Positions 8,632 to 17,050 of a DNA stretch of 64,000 bases are shown here, one piece after another. The first letter of the stretch is position 1; each line of letters opens with the position of its first letter. Below the pieces are notes generated by a model. That model did not search any database, was not told where the DNA came from, and worked only from the letters and a program-made list of their open reading frames with translations. Source of the DNA: an uncultured Bacteroidales bacterium (lineage in GTDB: Bacteria; Bacteroidota; Bacteroidia; Bacteroidales; Bacteroidaceae); contig CACZCZ010000012.1 of NCBI GenBank assembly GCA_902779845.1, positions 30,003-94,002 on the forward strand, given 5' to 3'. The translations under genes and the position numbers were made by a program.

Positions 8632-11307
8632 ATGAGAAAATCATACTTCTTCACCGGTTTATTGGCTTTGAGCATGAGCGGTTTATTGAATGTCGTTCGC
8701 GCTGATGAAACTGATGTGACGACTTTCATTTTGAACCCGAGTTTTGAGCACGGCACAGACGGCTGGACTGTCAGTAATCTGAACCGTGCAGATAATGGCA
8801 ATTTTTCACGGGTTGCAGGAAAGTATTTTTTAGAGAAATGGACGTCAAGTGGTTCGGTAGGTTCTGCTGCCGTTCAGCAGACGCTCAGCAATCTGCCCGC
8901 AGGTAACTATGTTCTGACGGCTGCTGCACAGAACATACAGCAAAGCAGTGCTGTAGATCAGACGGGCGCAAGCGTCTATGTCGGAAGCACAAATACAACG
9001 GTAAAGGCTGCCGCTGATTATGCTGTTTCGTTCTCGACGCCTGGCACCGATGTCAAAATTGGCTTCAAAGCTGTCAATGCCACTGGCAACTGGATTTGTG
9101 TTGACAACTTCCGTCTGACTTACGTGAGTCCTGATCTCACGCTGCTGCAGACGGCTGTGACGAACGCTGAGGCAACCATTGCGACTTCAGAGAAAGCATC
9201 CTATGCCGGCTTACAGCCTACCATCAAATTCAACCTGGAAAATGCCATTGCAGCTGCCAAGGAAGCTACAGAGACAACGCCTGCAGAAACGCTGCAGGGA
9301 TATGCCTTCGAACTCGCTGAAAGACACGGAATTGCAAAGGATAATATGGATGCGCTGAAGTCCTTGAAGACCTTGGTGACTAAATCTAAGTCGTTGCTAA
9401 CCAAGGATATGGCAGCTGTCTATCGTGCCTCACTGCAGGATGCTTACGACGATGCTGTAGAACTCCTGAAACTGGAATCCGACGAGAATGTCTATCTGAT
9501 CATGAACCGTCTTCAGCTGCAATATGACGAAGCCGACGCCAGCAATAAAGCGTGGAAGGCTCTAAACAGCTCTATTACAACGGCTAACACTCAGCTGAAC
9601 AAGGAATCTGCCACTAAAGGAAAAGCCGAACTGCAGGAAGCCATCACGTTGGCTGTGAGCATCCGCGACAATGAGAACGCAACGCCCGATGAAATGTCGG
9701 CTGCCAAGGAAGGACTGGACAATGCCGTGCTCTACAACCGCATTCAGAATGCTACAGGAACGCCTCTGACCGTCAAGACATTAAGTGCTGTTCAGGGCGC
9801 TACCGAGATATTCGGACGTGCCTCTTTCTCAGGCACTACAGCCAAGGAGAAAGGCTTCTGCTGGAGCGAGGAGCCCTACCCCACTATCTTCGACAACCGT
9901 TCCACAACCGTCTATGACAACAACGGCGACATCTATGCAATGCAGGAACTCGACCCTGCCACTGTCTATTATGTTCGCGCTTATGCCATATCCTCTGGCT
10001 ACCAGCTCTCTTACGGCGATGTACTGAAGGTGCCGACACGCCCGTTGGGAAACGTTCGTTTCAGCTATGGCAACGAGGGCGATGAAGCGACCAATAAGCG
10101 TATTTATGCTGCCTGCGAGGATGCCGTTTGGATGTGGAACAACATCGGTGGCATCCAGGATTTCTTCCTCAGTGCGCATTATAAGTATGGTGCCGGTGCT
10201 GGTTCGGGTACTGCTGAATGTAGCTATGGAGGCTACATGAGCGTGAGTCAGAATGAAGGTTGTCAGCGAACAGGAACCATCCTCCACGAAGGCGCTCATG
10301 GCTTAGGGATGGTGCCTTATACCGACTGGACGAATTCCATCTATCGCACCAACGGAGACCGTGGCGACTGGCTCGGACCTCGTGTGGATCGTGTCATTCA
10401 GTTCTTGGATAATAATCCTTCGGCCAAGCTCCATGGTGACAACCAGCACATGTGGCCCTATGGTATCAATGGTGCCGGTGAGGACTCTGGGAGTCCGATT
10501 CTCTACCGTGCCAATGCCTTGCTGGTGGAAGCCTTATCAGAAGATGGCATCACGCATTCCGGACAGGCCTTCCTCACGCCGGGATACTCCTTCGCTCAGG
10601 ATGATGAAACCAAGTACTATATCAAGAACGAGGCTACAACACGCGGTCTGGCCACATCCTATCTGCGCCAAAAGACGGCCACGAACATCCGTTTCGAGGA
10701 GATGAAAGCCGACGAGGCCTTCGCCAACGACTCCTGTGCCTGGTACATCAAGTTCAACCCTGCCACCTGCTACTACACTTTCATTAACGTTGCCACGGGC
10801 AAGTATCTCTCCATGAGTTCTGGTTCCGCCACAGCTGCCTCCTCGGCATCGAATGCCAGTTTCCAGTTGCTGGGCTCACGTAACAAGACAACCTATGAAG
10901 ACTTCACATTCGCCGGCACCTCCTTCTGGACTGTCACGGCCAATGGACACAACGCCTTGAATGCCACTGCAACGGGCGCTTCAAGTGCCAGTTTCAACCA
11001 CGCCGATGCCTCCACGACACAGCGATGGCTCTTCCTTACGGCCGACGAAGTCAGCCGTTTCGCACAGGCTCAAGGTGAGACCGTTGGCATCAGCAAGCCC
11101 AAGGCTGTCGCTCATGCTGACATTCAGGTGATGGGCGGCAAGGGCGTTATCGGCATCACAGCTGCAGGCGAAGGCCAGGATGTGCAGATATTTGCTGCCG
11201 ACGGCCGACTCATCCGGCATCTTTATGTCCAGCGCGATGCCAACGCTCAGGTGGCAGTGACGCGTGGCATCTACATCGTGAACGGCAAAAAGGTTCTCGT
11301 ACGCTAA
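8632..11307 (+). CDS. secreted multidomain protein with HExxH (putative zinc peptidase)
   Basis: 891 residues, exported: signal peptide to about residue 23. Domain order as read: a carbohydrate-binding-like beta domain (about 30-165, opening NPSFEHGTDGW), helical FIVAR-like repeats (about 170-370), a fibronectin-III-like domain (about 380-475), a domain with HEGAHGLG near residue 552 (HExxHxxG, zinc-peptidase-like), a ricin-like trefoil region (about 680-810) and a C-terminal segment resembling a type IX secretion sorting domain. The metzincin third ligand position holds Pro, not His or Asp, so it is not a standard metzincin; Asp565 or a downstream Glu might serve. Substrate unknown, probably a glycoprotein or glycan-associated protein given the binding domains. 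It has its own promoter and stands alone. Confidence 0.7.
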   Translation: MRKSYFFTGLLALSMSGLLNVVRADETDVTTFILNPSFEHGTDGWTVSNLNRADNGNFSRVAGKYFLEKWTSSGSVGSAAVQQTLSNLPAGNYVLTAAAQNIQQSSAVDQTGASVYVGSTNTTVKAAADYAVSFSTPGTDVKIGFKAVNATGNWICVDNFRLTYVSPDLTLLQTAVTNAEATIATSEKASYAGLQPTIKFNLENAIAAAKEATETTPAETLQGYAFELAERHGIAKDNMDALKSLKTLVTKSKSLLTKDMAAVYRASLQDAYDDAVELLKLESDENVYLIMNRLQLQYDEADASNKAWKALNSSITTANTQLNKESATKGKAELQEAITLAVSIRDNENATPDEMSAAKEGLDNAVLYNRIQNATGTPLTVKTLSAVQGATEIFGRASFSGTTAKEKGFCWSEEPYPTIFDNRSTTVYDNNGDIYAMQELDPATVYYVRAYAISSGYQLSYGDVLKVPTRPLGNVRFSYGNEGDEATNKRIYAACEDAVWMWNNIGGIQDFFLSAHYKYGAGAGSGTAECSYGGYMSVSQNEGCQRTGTILHEGAHGLGMVPYTDWTNSIYRTNGDRGDWLGPRVDRVIQFLDNNPSAKLHGDNQHMWPYGINGAGEDSGSPILYRANALLVEALSEDGITHSGQAFLTPGYSFAQDDETKYYIKNEATTRGLATSYLRQKTATNIRFEEMKADEAFANDSCAWYIKFNPATCYYTFINVATGKYLSMSSGSATAASSASNASFQLLGSRNKTTYEDFTFAGTSFWTVTANGHNALNATATGASSASFNHADASTTQRWLFLTADEVSRFAQAQGETVGISKPKAVAHADIQVMGGKGVIGITAAGEGQDVQIFAADGRLIRHLYVQRDANAQVAVTRGIYIVNGKKVLVR

Positions 11308-11352
11308 TCCTTAAACTTTAAACTCACCACTTTAAGCCTTAAACTTTAAACA
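11308..11352 (+). repeat. low-complexity ttaaacttt spacer
   Basis: The gap before uridine kinase consists almost entirely of ttaaactttaaac-type words (two clear copies separated by a degenerate one). I see no promoter box in it. The same vocabulary recurs at 32327-32400. Confidence 0.7.
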
Positions 11353-11361
11353 AAAATACCC

Positions 11362-11973
11362 ATGTACATCATCGGCATAGCAGGTGGCACAGGTTCTGGC
11401 AAGACCACCGTTGTTCGAAAGATTGTCGAGTCCCTGCCTGGTTCTCAGATTGCAGTGATTCCGCAAGACTCTTATTACAACGACAATACGGGTGTGCCTA
11501 TGGAAGAGCGTCGGAAGATCAATTTCGACCACCCCAACGCTTTCGACTGGAAGCTGTTGATTCATCAGATTAACGAGTTGCGCAACGGCAACGCCATCGA
11601 GCAACCCACTTATTCCTACATCGAGAGCAACCGTATGCCTGAGACCATTCACATTGAACCTTGCGAAGTCATCATCATCGAAGGCATTATGGCGCTTTGT
11701 CGCAAGGAACTGCGCGACCTCATGGACTTGAAGATCTTCGTTGATGCCGACCCCGACGACCGACTGATTCGCGTCATCAGTCGTGATATGGCAGAACGCG
11801 GGCGCACGGCACAGATGGTGATGGACCGCTACATTGATGTCCTCAAGCCCATGCACCTGGAGTTCATAGAACCTACTAAGCGCTATGCAGATCTGATCAT
11901 CCCGCAAGGCGGCGAGAACCAGCAGGCCATCGACATCATGCGGACATATATCATTCATCGGCTGAAACCTTGA
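11362..11973 (+). CDS. udk: uridine kinase
   Basis: 203 residues, the usual length for uridine/cytidine kinase. It opens with a strand and P-loop, GIAGGTGSGKTTV (residues 5-17), then DSYYND near 36 (substrate and Mg-binding Asp), NFDHPNAFDW near 54, and the EGIMAL segment near 109. It phosphorylates uridine or cytidine with a nucleoside triphosphate in pyrimidine salvage, in the cytoplasm. The stop overlaps the TTG start of the downstream lytic transglycosylase, so the two may be co-translated though functionally unrelated. Confidence 0.95.
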   Translation: MYIIGIAGGTGSGKTTVVRKIVESLPGSQIAVIPQDSYYNDNTGVPMEERRKINFDHPNAFDWKLLIHQINELRNGNAIEQPTYSYIESNRMPETIHIEPCEVIIIEGIMALCRKELRDLMDLKIFVDADPDDRLIRVISRDMAERGRTAQMVMDRYIDVLKPMHLEFIEPTKRYADLIIPQGGENQQAIDIMRTYIIHRLKP

Positions 11974-13157
11974 AGCGTCACAGCCTTCTATCTCTGGTTG
12001 CTCTGTTCTCCTGGCTGACCCTCGTAGCATGTCGTCAGGAGAACAGAGCTTCTCAGTCCGTGATGTTCGGGCCTGCCGATGATGGTGCTGCAGGGGAAGC
12101 CTACGACCTCTCTGATGTTCAGGCTGCCGGTGAGCTGATTGCCGTAACACTCTCCGGCCCTGACACCTACTACGAATACCGTGGTCAGGGCTTCGGTCTT
12201 GAGTTCTCTTTGGCACAGGCATTCGCCAACAGCATTGGCGCCCGTTTGCGCATGGAGATGGCTTCGGATACGGCGCAACTGCTACAGCGTCTCTCCTCCG
12301 GCGAGGTTGATCTCATCGCGCTGGACATGGACAGCGTCCGCCTGACTGCAGACTGCAGCCTCCTGCCCAACGGCTGGGTAGCCCGCACAGCGTCTTCGCA
12401 ACTTGTGGAGGCTGTACAGCGCTGGTGGAAGCCTGCTTTGCGCCAGCAGATGCTGGCCGCCGAGCAAGCCCGCAAAGCACCTGCCAACCGTGTTCGCCGC
12501 AGCATGCGGCCTGCCATGCTCTCACGACAAAATGGTACCATCAGTCACTACGACGAACATTTTATTCGTGCTGCACAGCGCATCGGGTGGGATTGGCGTC
12601 TGCTGGCAGCACAATGCTACCAGGAGTCCGGCTTCGACCCGCAGGCGCTGTCGTGGGCAGGAGCCTGCGGTCTCATGCAGATTATGCCCTCTACGGGCGA
12701 ACGCCTGGGACTCTCGCGTGCAGACCTTTATGACCCTGCTCGCAATATCGAAGCTGCCGCACGCTATCTCTCGCAGCTGAACGGTTCCTTCTCCGACGTC
12801 GCCAATCCATACGAGCGCATCAATTTCGTGCTGGCAGCCTACAACGGAGGTGCCGGACACATTCGTGATGCCATGACGCTGGCACAGGCTGCAGGCCGCT
12901 CGGCACAGCGTTGGAGCGAGGTGGAACCCTATGTGCTAGCACTCGCCTCGCCCTCCACCTATCGCAACCCCCTCGTGAAATTTGGCTACCTACGTGGCGA
13001 AGAGACAGTGGATTATGTGCGTCAGATTCACAACCGATGGGCTGCCTATCGCGGAGTGGCTCACCCCCACTCCACCGGTCGCCAGCCTGCGTCTTCCAGT
13101 TCGAAACCCTCGCGCGTGCGCTCGCGTACAGAGTTCCTTAATGACAGCCTCCAGTAA
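11970..13157 (+). CDS. MltF-like membrane-bound lytic transglycosylase
   Basis: 395 residues. The start is TTG overlapping the udk stop; no ATG lies before the lipobox (LVAC, Cys21), so TTG is probably real. Residues about 50-150 resemble a periplasmic solute-binding (SBP type 3) domain cut short, as in MltF. Residues about 195-330 are a Slt-family transglycosylase domain: catalytic Glu in YQESGFDP near residue 219, then GACGLMQIMPSTG and AAYNGGAGH. It should cleave peptidoglycan between MurNAc and GlcNAc, making anhydro-MurNAc, while anchored as a lipoprotein. The binding-domain half is shorter than in E. coli MltF. Confidence 0.88.
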   Translation: MKRHSLLSLVALFSWLTLVACRQENRASQSVMFGPADDGAAGEAYDLSDVQAAGELIAVTLSGPDTYYEYRGQGFGLEFSLAQAFANSIGARLRMEMASDTAQLLQRLSSGEVDLIALDMDSVRLTADCSLLPNGWVARTASSQLVEAVQRWWKPALRQQMLAAEQARKAPANRVRRSMRPAMLSRQNGTISHYDEHFIRAAQRIGWDWRLLAAQCYQESGFDPQALSWAGACGLMQIMPSTGERLGLSRADLYDPARNIEAAARYLSQLNGSFSDVANPYERINFVLAAYNGGAGHIRDAMTLAQAAGRSAQRWSEVEPYVLALASPSTYRNPLVKFGYLRGEETVDYVRQIHNRWAAYRGVAHPHSTGRQPASSSSKPSRVRSRTEFLNDSLQ

Positions 13158-13162
13158 ACGCG

Positions 13163-16030
13163 ATGTTGAAGAAACTGCGCATCAAAGTTGACAGCTGGAC
13201 CGACGACACCATCATCGCCGGCGAACGTCGAGTTGCCAACCCCAACCTCATCCCTACGGCCTATCTCTTCAAGGGAGCCCAGCTCAATCTTCTCCTCTCA
13301 GAGGAGCATGCTGACGGCACTCTACTGCCACAGCATATCGTACTTGACCCAGATTTCCTGGTCGATGTAACGGCCATCTGCCGCTGCTTCACGCACCACG
13401 GCGACGCGCCAGCAATGCACCTCCTTCAGAAGTTCACTCCAGCCACAACCAGTGCTGCCATTCTCTTGGGTAATGTGGCCAACCAGTTCCTTGACGACTG
13501 TGTGAACGCCTCACCACAGACCGCACCCGAAGACCTCTTCCGCGCCTCACTGCGCAAGTCGTTTCGCACCGATGCCTTGCACTTCGCCACCACAGAGGGC
13601 ATCGGCCAGGACTTCTCAGACCAGTGTCACACGCTTTTTGAGAACATCCACACAACCGTTCAGCACCGCTTGCCAGCAGCAGCTTCATTGGAGTCCGCTT
13701 TCCTGTGCGAAGCCCTTGGCATACAAGGACGTATGGATATGATGAGCAGCGACCATCGCACCGTCGTGGAACTAAAGTCCGGCAAGGCCGAGCGCGACGA
13801 GCATTACCGCTACGAGCATGCCATGCAGATGGCGCTCTACAAAGAATCTCTCTACTACAACGAGGACTTGCCCTATGCTCAGGTCACCACTCTCCTCTTC
13901 TACGCACGCTATCCTCACCTTATGGACATCCACCTCGGGCGCAATGATATCCACCGTGCCATTGCTGTTCGCAACGGCATTGTTCACCTGGAACATCTGC
14001 TACGCACTGCCCCGGCCCGACTCTTTGAAGCACTGACCGAGTCACATTTCAATGTCATTGGTGTCCATGACCGATTCTATGAGAGCTACTTGAGGCCACC
14101 CATCCTGCGTTTCCTCAGCACCATCAACTGTGCTCCCATCCTCGCTCGCAGCTACTTTTTCACGATGCTGGCCTTCGTGGAGCGCGAGCAGTTCTTGGCC
14201 AAGACCGGCGTCGAGGGTGTTAATATGCCAGCAGGACATGGTGGCTTTGCTGACACTTGGCGCACAACAACAGCCGCAAAGCAGAATGCTGGGCGCATCA
14301 TCCCCGACCTCCACATCACACCCCTTGTGACCACTGCCGGTGTGGTAGCCATTGAAGCCGTCACCACCGCCATTGACGAGTCATCCAACTTTCGTGTCGG
14401 CGACATGGTAATGCTCTATGCCCAGCACGTCGATTGCCAGCGTCAGCCTGCTGACTTTTACACTTCATGCATCATCGAACACTTCTCGCCGACGTCCCTG
14501 ACCCTCCGTCTTCGCTTCCCACAGCGCGACGAACAGCAGTTCCGTCCCGACATGCTCTATGCCATCGAACCCGCTCATGCAGACAGTGGCTACGCTGTCC
14601 TCTATCGCGGACTCTATGCTTTTCTCTCAATTGAATTATCGCGCCAACAGCTATTACTTGGTCAGCGTGCTCCGCAGTTTGATGAAACAGCTACATTAAG
14701 TCTTGCAGTTGCCGATGCTCGCCTCCGCGACATCGTCCTCCGTGCACGTCAGGCCAAGGACTACTTCCTTCTCGTTGGGCCTCCCGGCACAGGAAAGACC
14801 ACAGTGGCACTGCGCCAAATGGTGCTAGAATTCCTTGCCACTGTAGAAACCCACGGCGCTGCGCTACTCCTGACTGCTTTCACCAATCGTGCTGTCGATG
14901 AGATTTGCTCCATGCTTGCTGACGTTGCTGCTGATTTCGTGCGCTTAGGCCCCGAACTCTCCTGTGCGCCAGAGCATCGCCATCACCTTCTCACGCAACT
15001 CGTGGATTGCTATCCCACTCGCGATGCTGTCCGCCAACTCCTACAGCAAGTCCCCATCATCGTTGGTACCATTGCGTCGCTGTCCTCGCTGCCCGAGCTC
15101 TTCCTGCTTCGCCATTTCCACGCAGCCATCATAGATGAAGCCTCCCAAGCGCTGGAACCCCATCTCCTGCCCCTCTTCTGTGCAGTCGATGCTCACGGTC
15201 ACCTTGCCATAGACAAGTTCATCCTCATTGGCGACCACAAGCAGTTGCCGGCCGTCGTGGCGCAGTCACCAGCAGAGTCTGCCGTGGCAGACGAGGGGTT
15301 GCGTGCTGCCGGCATCACAGACTGTCGCCGTTCCCTCTTTGAGCGTCTCCACTCCCTCGCCATACGCATGGGCGTTCCACAGGCCGTGGGGCTTCTACAT
15401 CGTCAGGGCAGAATGCATGAGGACATTGCCGCCTTTGTCAATGCCAACTACTACGACGGCCAGCTTACTGCCGTTCCACTCCCCCATCAGCGCGGCCCCC
15501 TACCCTTCACCGCTGCCACCGCAGCACGACTCGTAGCCTACGATGTCCCAGCCTCGCCCGACCGTTGCACCGCCAAGAGTAATGCAGCCGAGGCAGACTG
15601 TGTTGCCGACATTGTAGCTAGTATCATGTCCGCTCTGTCAAACGCAGCGACGAGCATGACGCTGGGCATTATTGTCCCCTTCCGCGGGCAGATTACGCAG
15701 ATACGCCGTGCCCTCGCAGCCCGCTGTATTCCAGACTACGAGACCATCACCATTGACACCGTAGAACGCTACCAAGGTTCGCAGCGAGACATCATCCTCT
15801 TCTCCACCACCGTCTCAGCTCCCTGGCAACTCCCCATCCTCTCACAGCCCATCGAAACAACCGCCCTTGTGGCTACCCCTTCGGTCAAGCCCTTTCTTCT
15901 CGACCGAAAGCTAAATGTCGCCATCACGCGTGCCCGCCATCAGTTCATCCTTGTCGGCAACCTATCTCTTCTTCGAACCTGTCCACCCTACCGTACCTTC
16001 ATCGATTACATCAAGTCCTTAAAGGATTGA
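13163..16030 (+). CDS. Dna2-like nuclease-helicase (PD-(D/E)xK plus SF1 helicase)
   Basis: 955 residues. The N-terminal part (about 150-240) carries a PD-(D/E)xK nuclease pattern: Asp192, Glu203-x-Lys205 and a QMALY helix, as in Cas4/RecB/Dna2. The C-terminal half is an SF1 helicase of the Upf1/Dna2 group: Walker A GPPGTGKTT near 537, DEASQALEP, GDHKQLPAV, TVERYQGSQ and AITRARHQ. It probably unwinds and trims DNA flaps or ends. The cysteine set that ligates the iron-sulphur cluster in Dna2 and Cas4 is not evident. It begins 5 bp after the transglycosylase stop, so it may be co-transcribed. No defence-island neighbours are seen, so a repair role is the simpler reading. Confidence 0.82.
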   Translation: MLKKLRIKVDSWTDDTIIAGERRVANPNLIPTAYLFKGAQLNLLLSEEHADGTLLPQHIVLDPDFLVDVTAICRCFTHHGDAPAMHLLQKFTPATTSAAILLGNVANQFLDDCVNASPQTAPEDLFRASLRKSFRTDALHFATTEGIGQDFSDQCHTLFENIHTTVQHRLPAAASLESAFLCEALGIQGRMDMMSSDHRTVVELKSGKAERDEHYRYEHAMQMALYKESLYYNEDLPYAQVTTLLFYARYPHLMDIHLGRNDIHRAIAVRNGIVHLEHLLRTAPARLFEALTESHFNVIGVHDRFYESYLRPPILRFLSTINCAPILARSYFFTMLAFVEREQFLAKTGVEGVNMPAGHGGFADTWRTTTAAKQNAGRIIPDLHITPLVTTAGVVAIEAVTTAIDESSNFRVGDMVMLYAQHVDCQRQPADFYTSCIIEHFSPTSLTLRLRFPQRDEQQFRPDMLYAIEPAHADSGYAVLYRGLYAFLSIELSRQQLLLGQRAPQFDETATLSLAVADARLRDIVLRARQAKDYFLLVGPPGTGKTTVALRQMVLEFLATVETHGAALLLTAFTNRAVDEICSMLADVAADFVRLGPELSCAPEHRHHLLTQLVDCYPTRDAVRQLLQQVPIIVGTIASLSSLPELFLLRHFHAAIIDEASQALEPHLLPLFCAVDAHGHLAIDKFILIGDHKQLPAVVAQSPAESAVADEGLRAAGITDCRRSLFERLHSLAIRMGVPQAVGLLHRQGRMHEDIAAFVNANYYDGQLTAVPLPHQRGPLPFTAATAARLVAYDVPASPDRCTAKSNAAEADCVADIVASIMSALSNAATSMTLGIIVPFRGQITQIRRALAARCIPDYETITIDTVERYQGSQRDIILFSTTVSAPWQLPILSQPIETTALVATPSVKPFLLDRKLNVAITRARHQFILVGNLSLLRTCPPYRTFIDYIKSLKD

Positions 16031-16101
16031 AAATTGATGGACGCAGCTGTCTATTATTTTCTGTTCTCCCCAAAATATGGGTGATTTTCTAGCATGTTTG
16101 T

Positions 16102-16109
16102 TACTTTTG
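16102..16109 (+). promoter_or_regulatory. possible upstream -7 box TACTTTTG
   Basis: This matches the TAnnTTTG consensus and lies 65 bp upstream of the second box at 16167. It may be a tandem promoter for the patatin gene. The -33 element is not clear. Confidence 0.35.
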
Positions 16110-16166
16110 GAAAAGGTAAAGGCCGAAAAAATGGCGCTTTGTTGGTGATGGTTCAGAAATAATGCG

Positions 16167-16174
16167 TACCTTTG
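16167..16174 (+). promoter_or_regulatory. -7 box TACCTTTG of the patatin gene
   Basis: Perfect TAnnTTTG match. It covers the in-frame TTG at 16172, which rules that codon out as a start and points to the ATG at 16199. A TTTGTTGG tract near 16139 could be the -33 element. Confidence 0.7.
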
Positions 16175-16198
16175 GCAGCAGAAATACAGAAAAGGATT

Positions 16199-17050
16199 AT
16201 GAAGACAGGATTGGTGTTAGAAGGAGGAGCCTTGCGAGGGCTTTTCTCTGCCGGCGTTATGGATGTGCTCATGGAACACGGCGTGACGTTCGATGGTGTG
16301 GTAGGCGTGTCGGCAGGTGCATGCTTCGGCTGTAACTACAAGAGCGGTCAGGCAGGACGTGTGCTGCGTTACAACTTGCGCTATGCCCATGACCTGCGCT
16401 ACTGCAGTCTGTGGTCGCTGCTGACTACAGGAGGCATCTTCGGGCCGCGCTTCGCATACTATACCCTACCCTTGCAACTGGATCGGTTTGATGTGGAAGC
16501 TTTCGACCACAACCCGATGGAATTCCACGTAGTGGCTACCGACGTGGACAGCGGCGAGCCTGTCTATCAGTGTTTCGACAGCTTCTGCAAGGAGATGTTG
16601 GACTGGATTCTGGCATCCTCGGCAATGCCCATCGTCTCGAGGATCGTGACCATCGGAGGGCACCAGCTGCTTGATGGTGGCATCGCTGACTCCATACCCC
16701 TGCAATACTTCCAGCAACAGGGCTTTGAACGTAATGTGGTCATTCTGACGCAACCTGCGGACTACCAGAAGACGCCCCTGAGGCACCTCTGGTTGATCCG
16801 TCGCATGCTGCGCCGCTACCCCGTTCTCCTGGATGTCTGGGAACGGCGACACGAGATGTACAACGCGGAATTGCGTTATATCGCTGAACAGCAGGCTGCA
16901 GGCAACACACTTATTCTGTGCCCGGAGCATACACTACCCATAGGACATCTTTCGCACAGCCGTAGCCGGATGCGCGAGACCTATGCCCTTGGCCGCGAAC
17001 TGGCTGAGAGGGAGCTTTCCCGCATTCAGGCGTTTGTGGAAGAAAAGTAA
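16199..17050 (+). CDS. patatin-like phospholipase
   Basis: 283 residues from the ATG at 16199; the frame extends upstream to a TTG that lies inside the promoter. Patatin motifs are complete: oxyanion loop GGALRG (9-14), nucleophile Ser38 in GVSAG, and catalytic Asp159 in DGG. These enzymes are serine acyl hydrolases with a Ser-Asp dyad that act on phospholipids or lysophospholipids. No signal peptide or membrane segment is seen, so it is probably cytoplasmic or peripheral, like the RssA/YjjU group. It ends directly against the convergent DUF5686 gene. Confidence 0.9.
   Translation: MKTGLVLEGGALRGLFSAGVMDVLMEHGVTFDGVVGVSAGACFGCNYKSGQAGRVLRYNLRYAHDLRYCSLWSLLTTGGIFGPRFAYYTLPLQLDRFDVEAFDHNPMEFHVVATDVDSGEPVYQCFDSFCKEMLDWILASSAMPIVSRIVTIGGHQLLDGGIADSIPLQYFQQQGFERNVVILTQPADYQKTPLRHLWLIRRMLRRYPVLLDVWERRHEMYNAELRYIAEQQAAGNTLILCPEHTLPIGHLSHSRSRMRETYALGRELAERELSRIQAFVEEK

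Noticed and set aside
13163-16030. Part of a defence island around the Dna2-like gene
   Set aside because: Neighbours are uridine kinase, transglycosylase and patatin genes; no other defence gene, and composition is like the rest of the chromosome.
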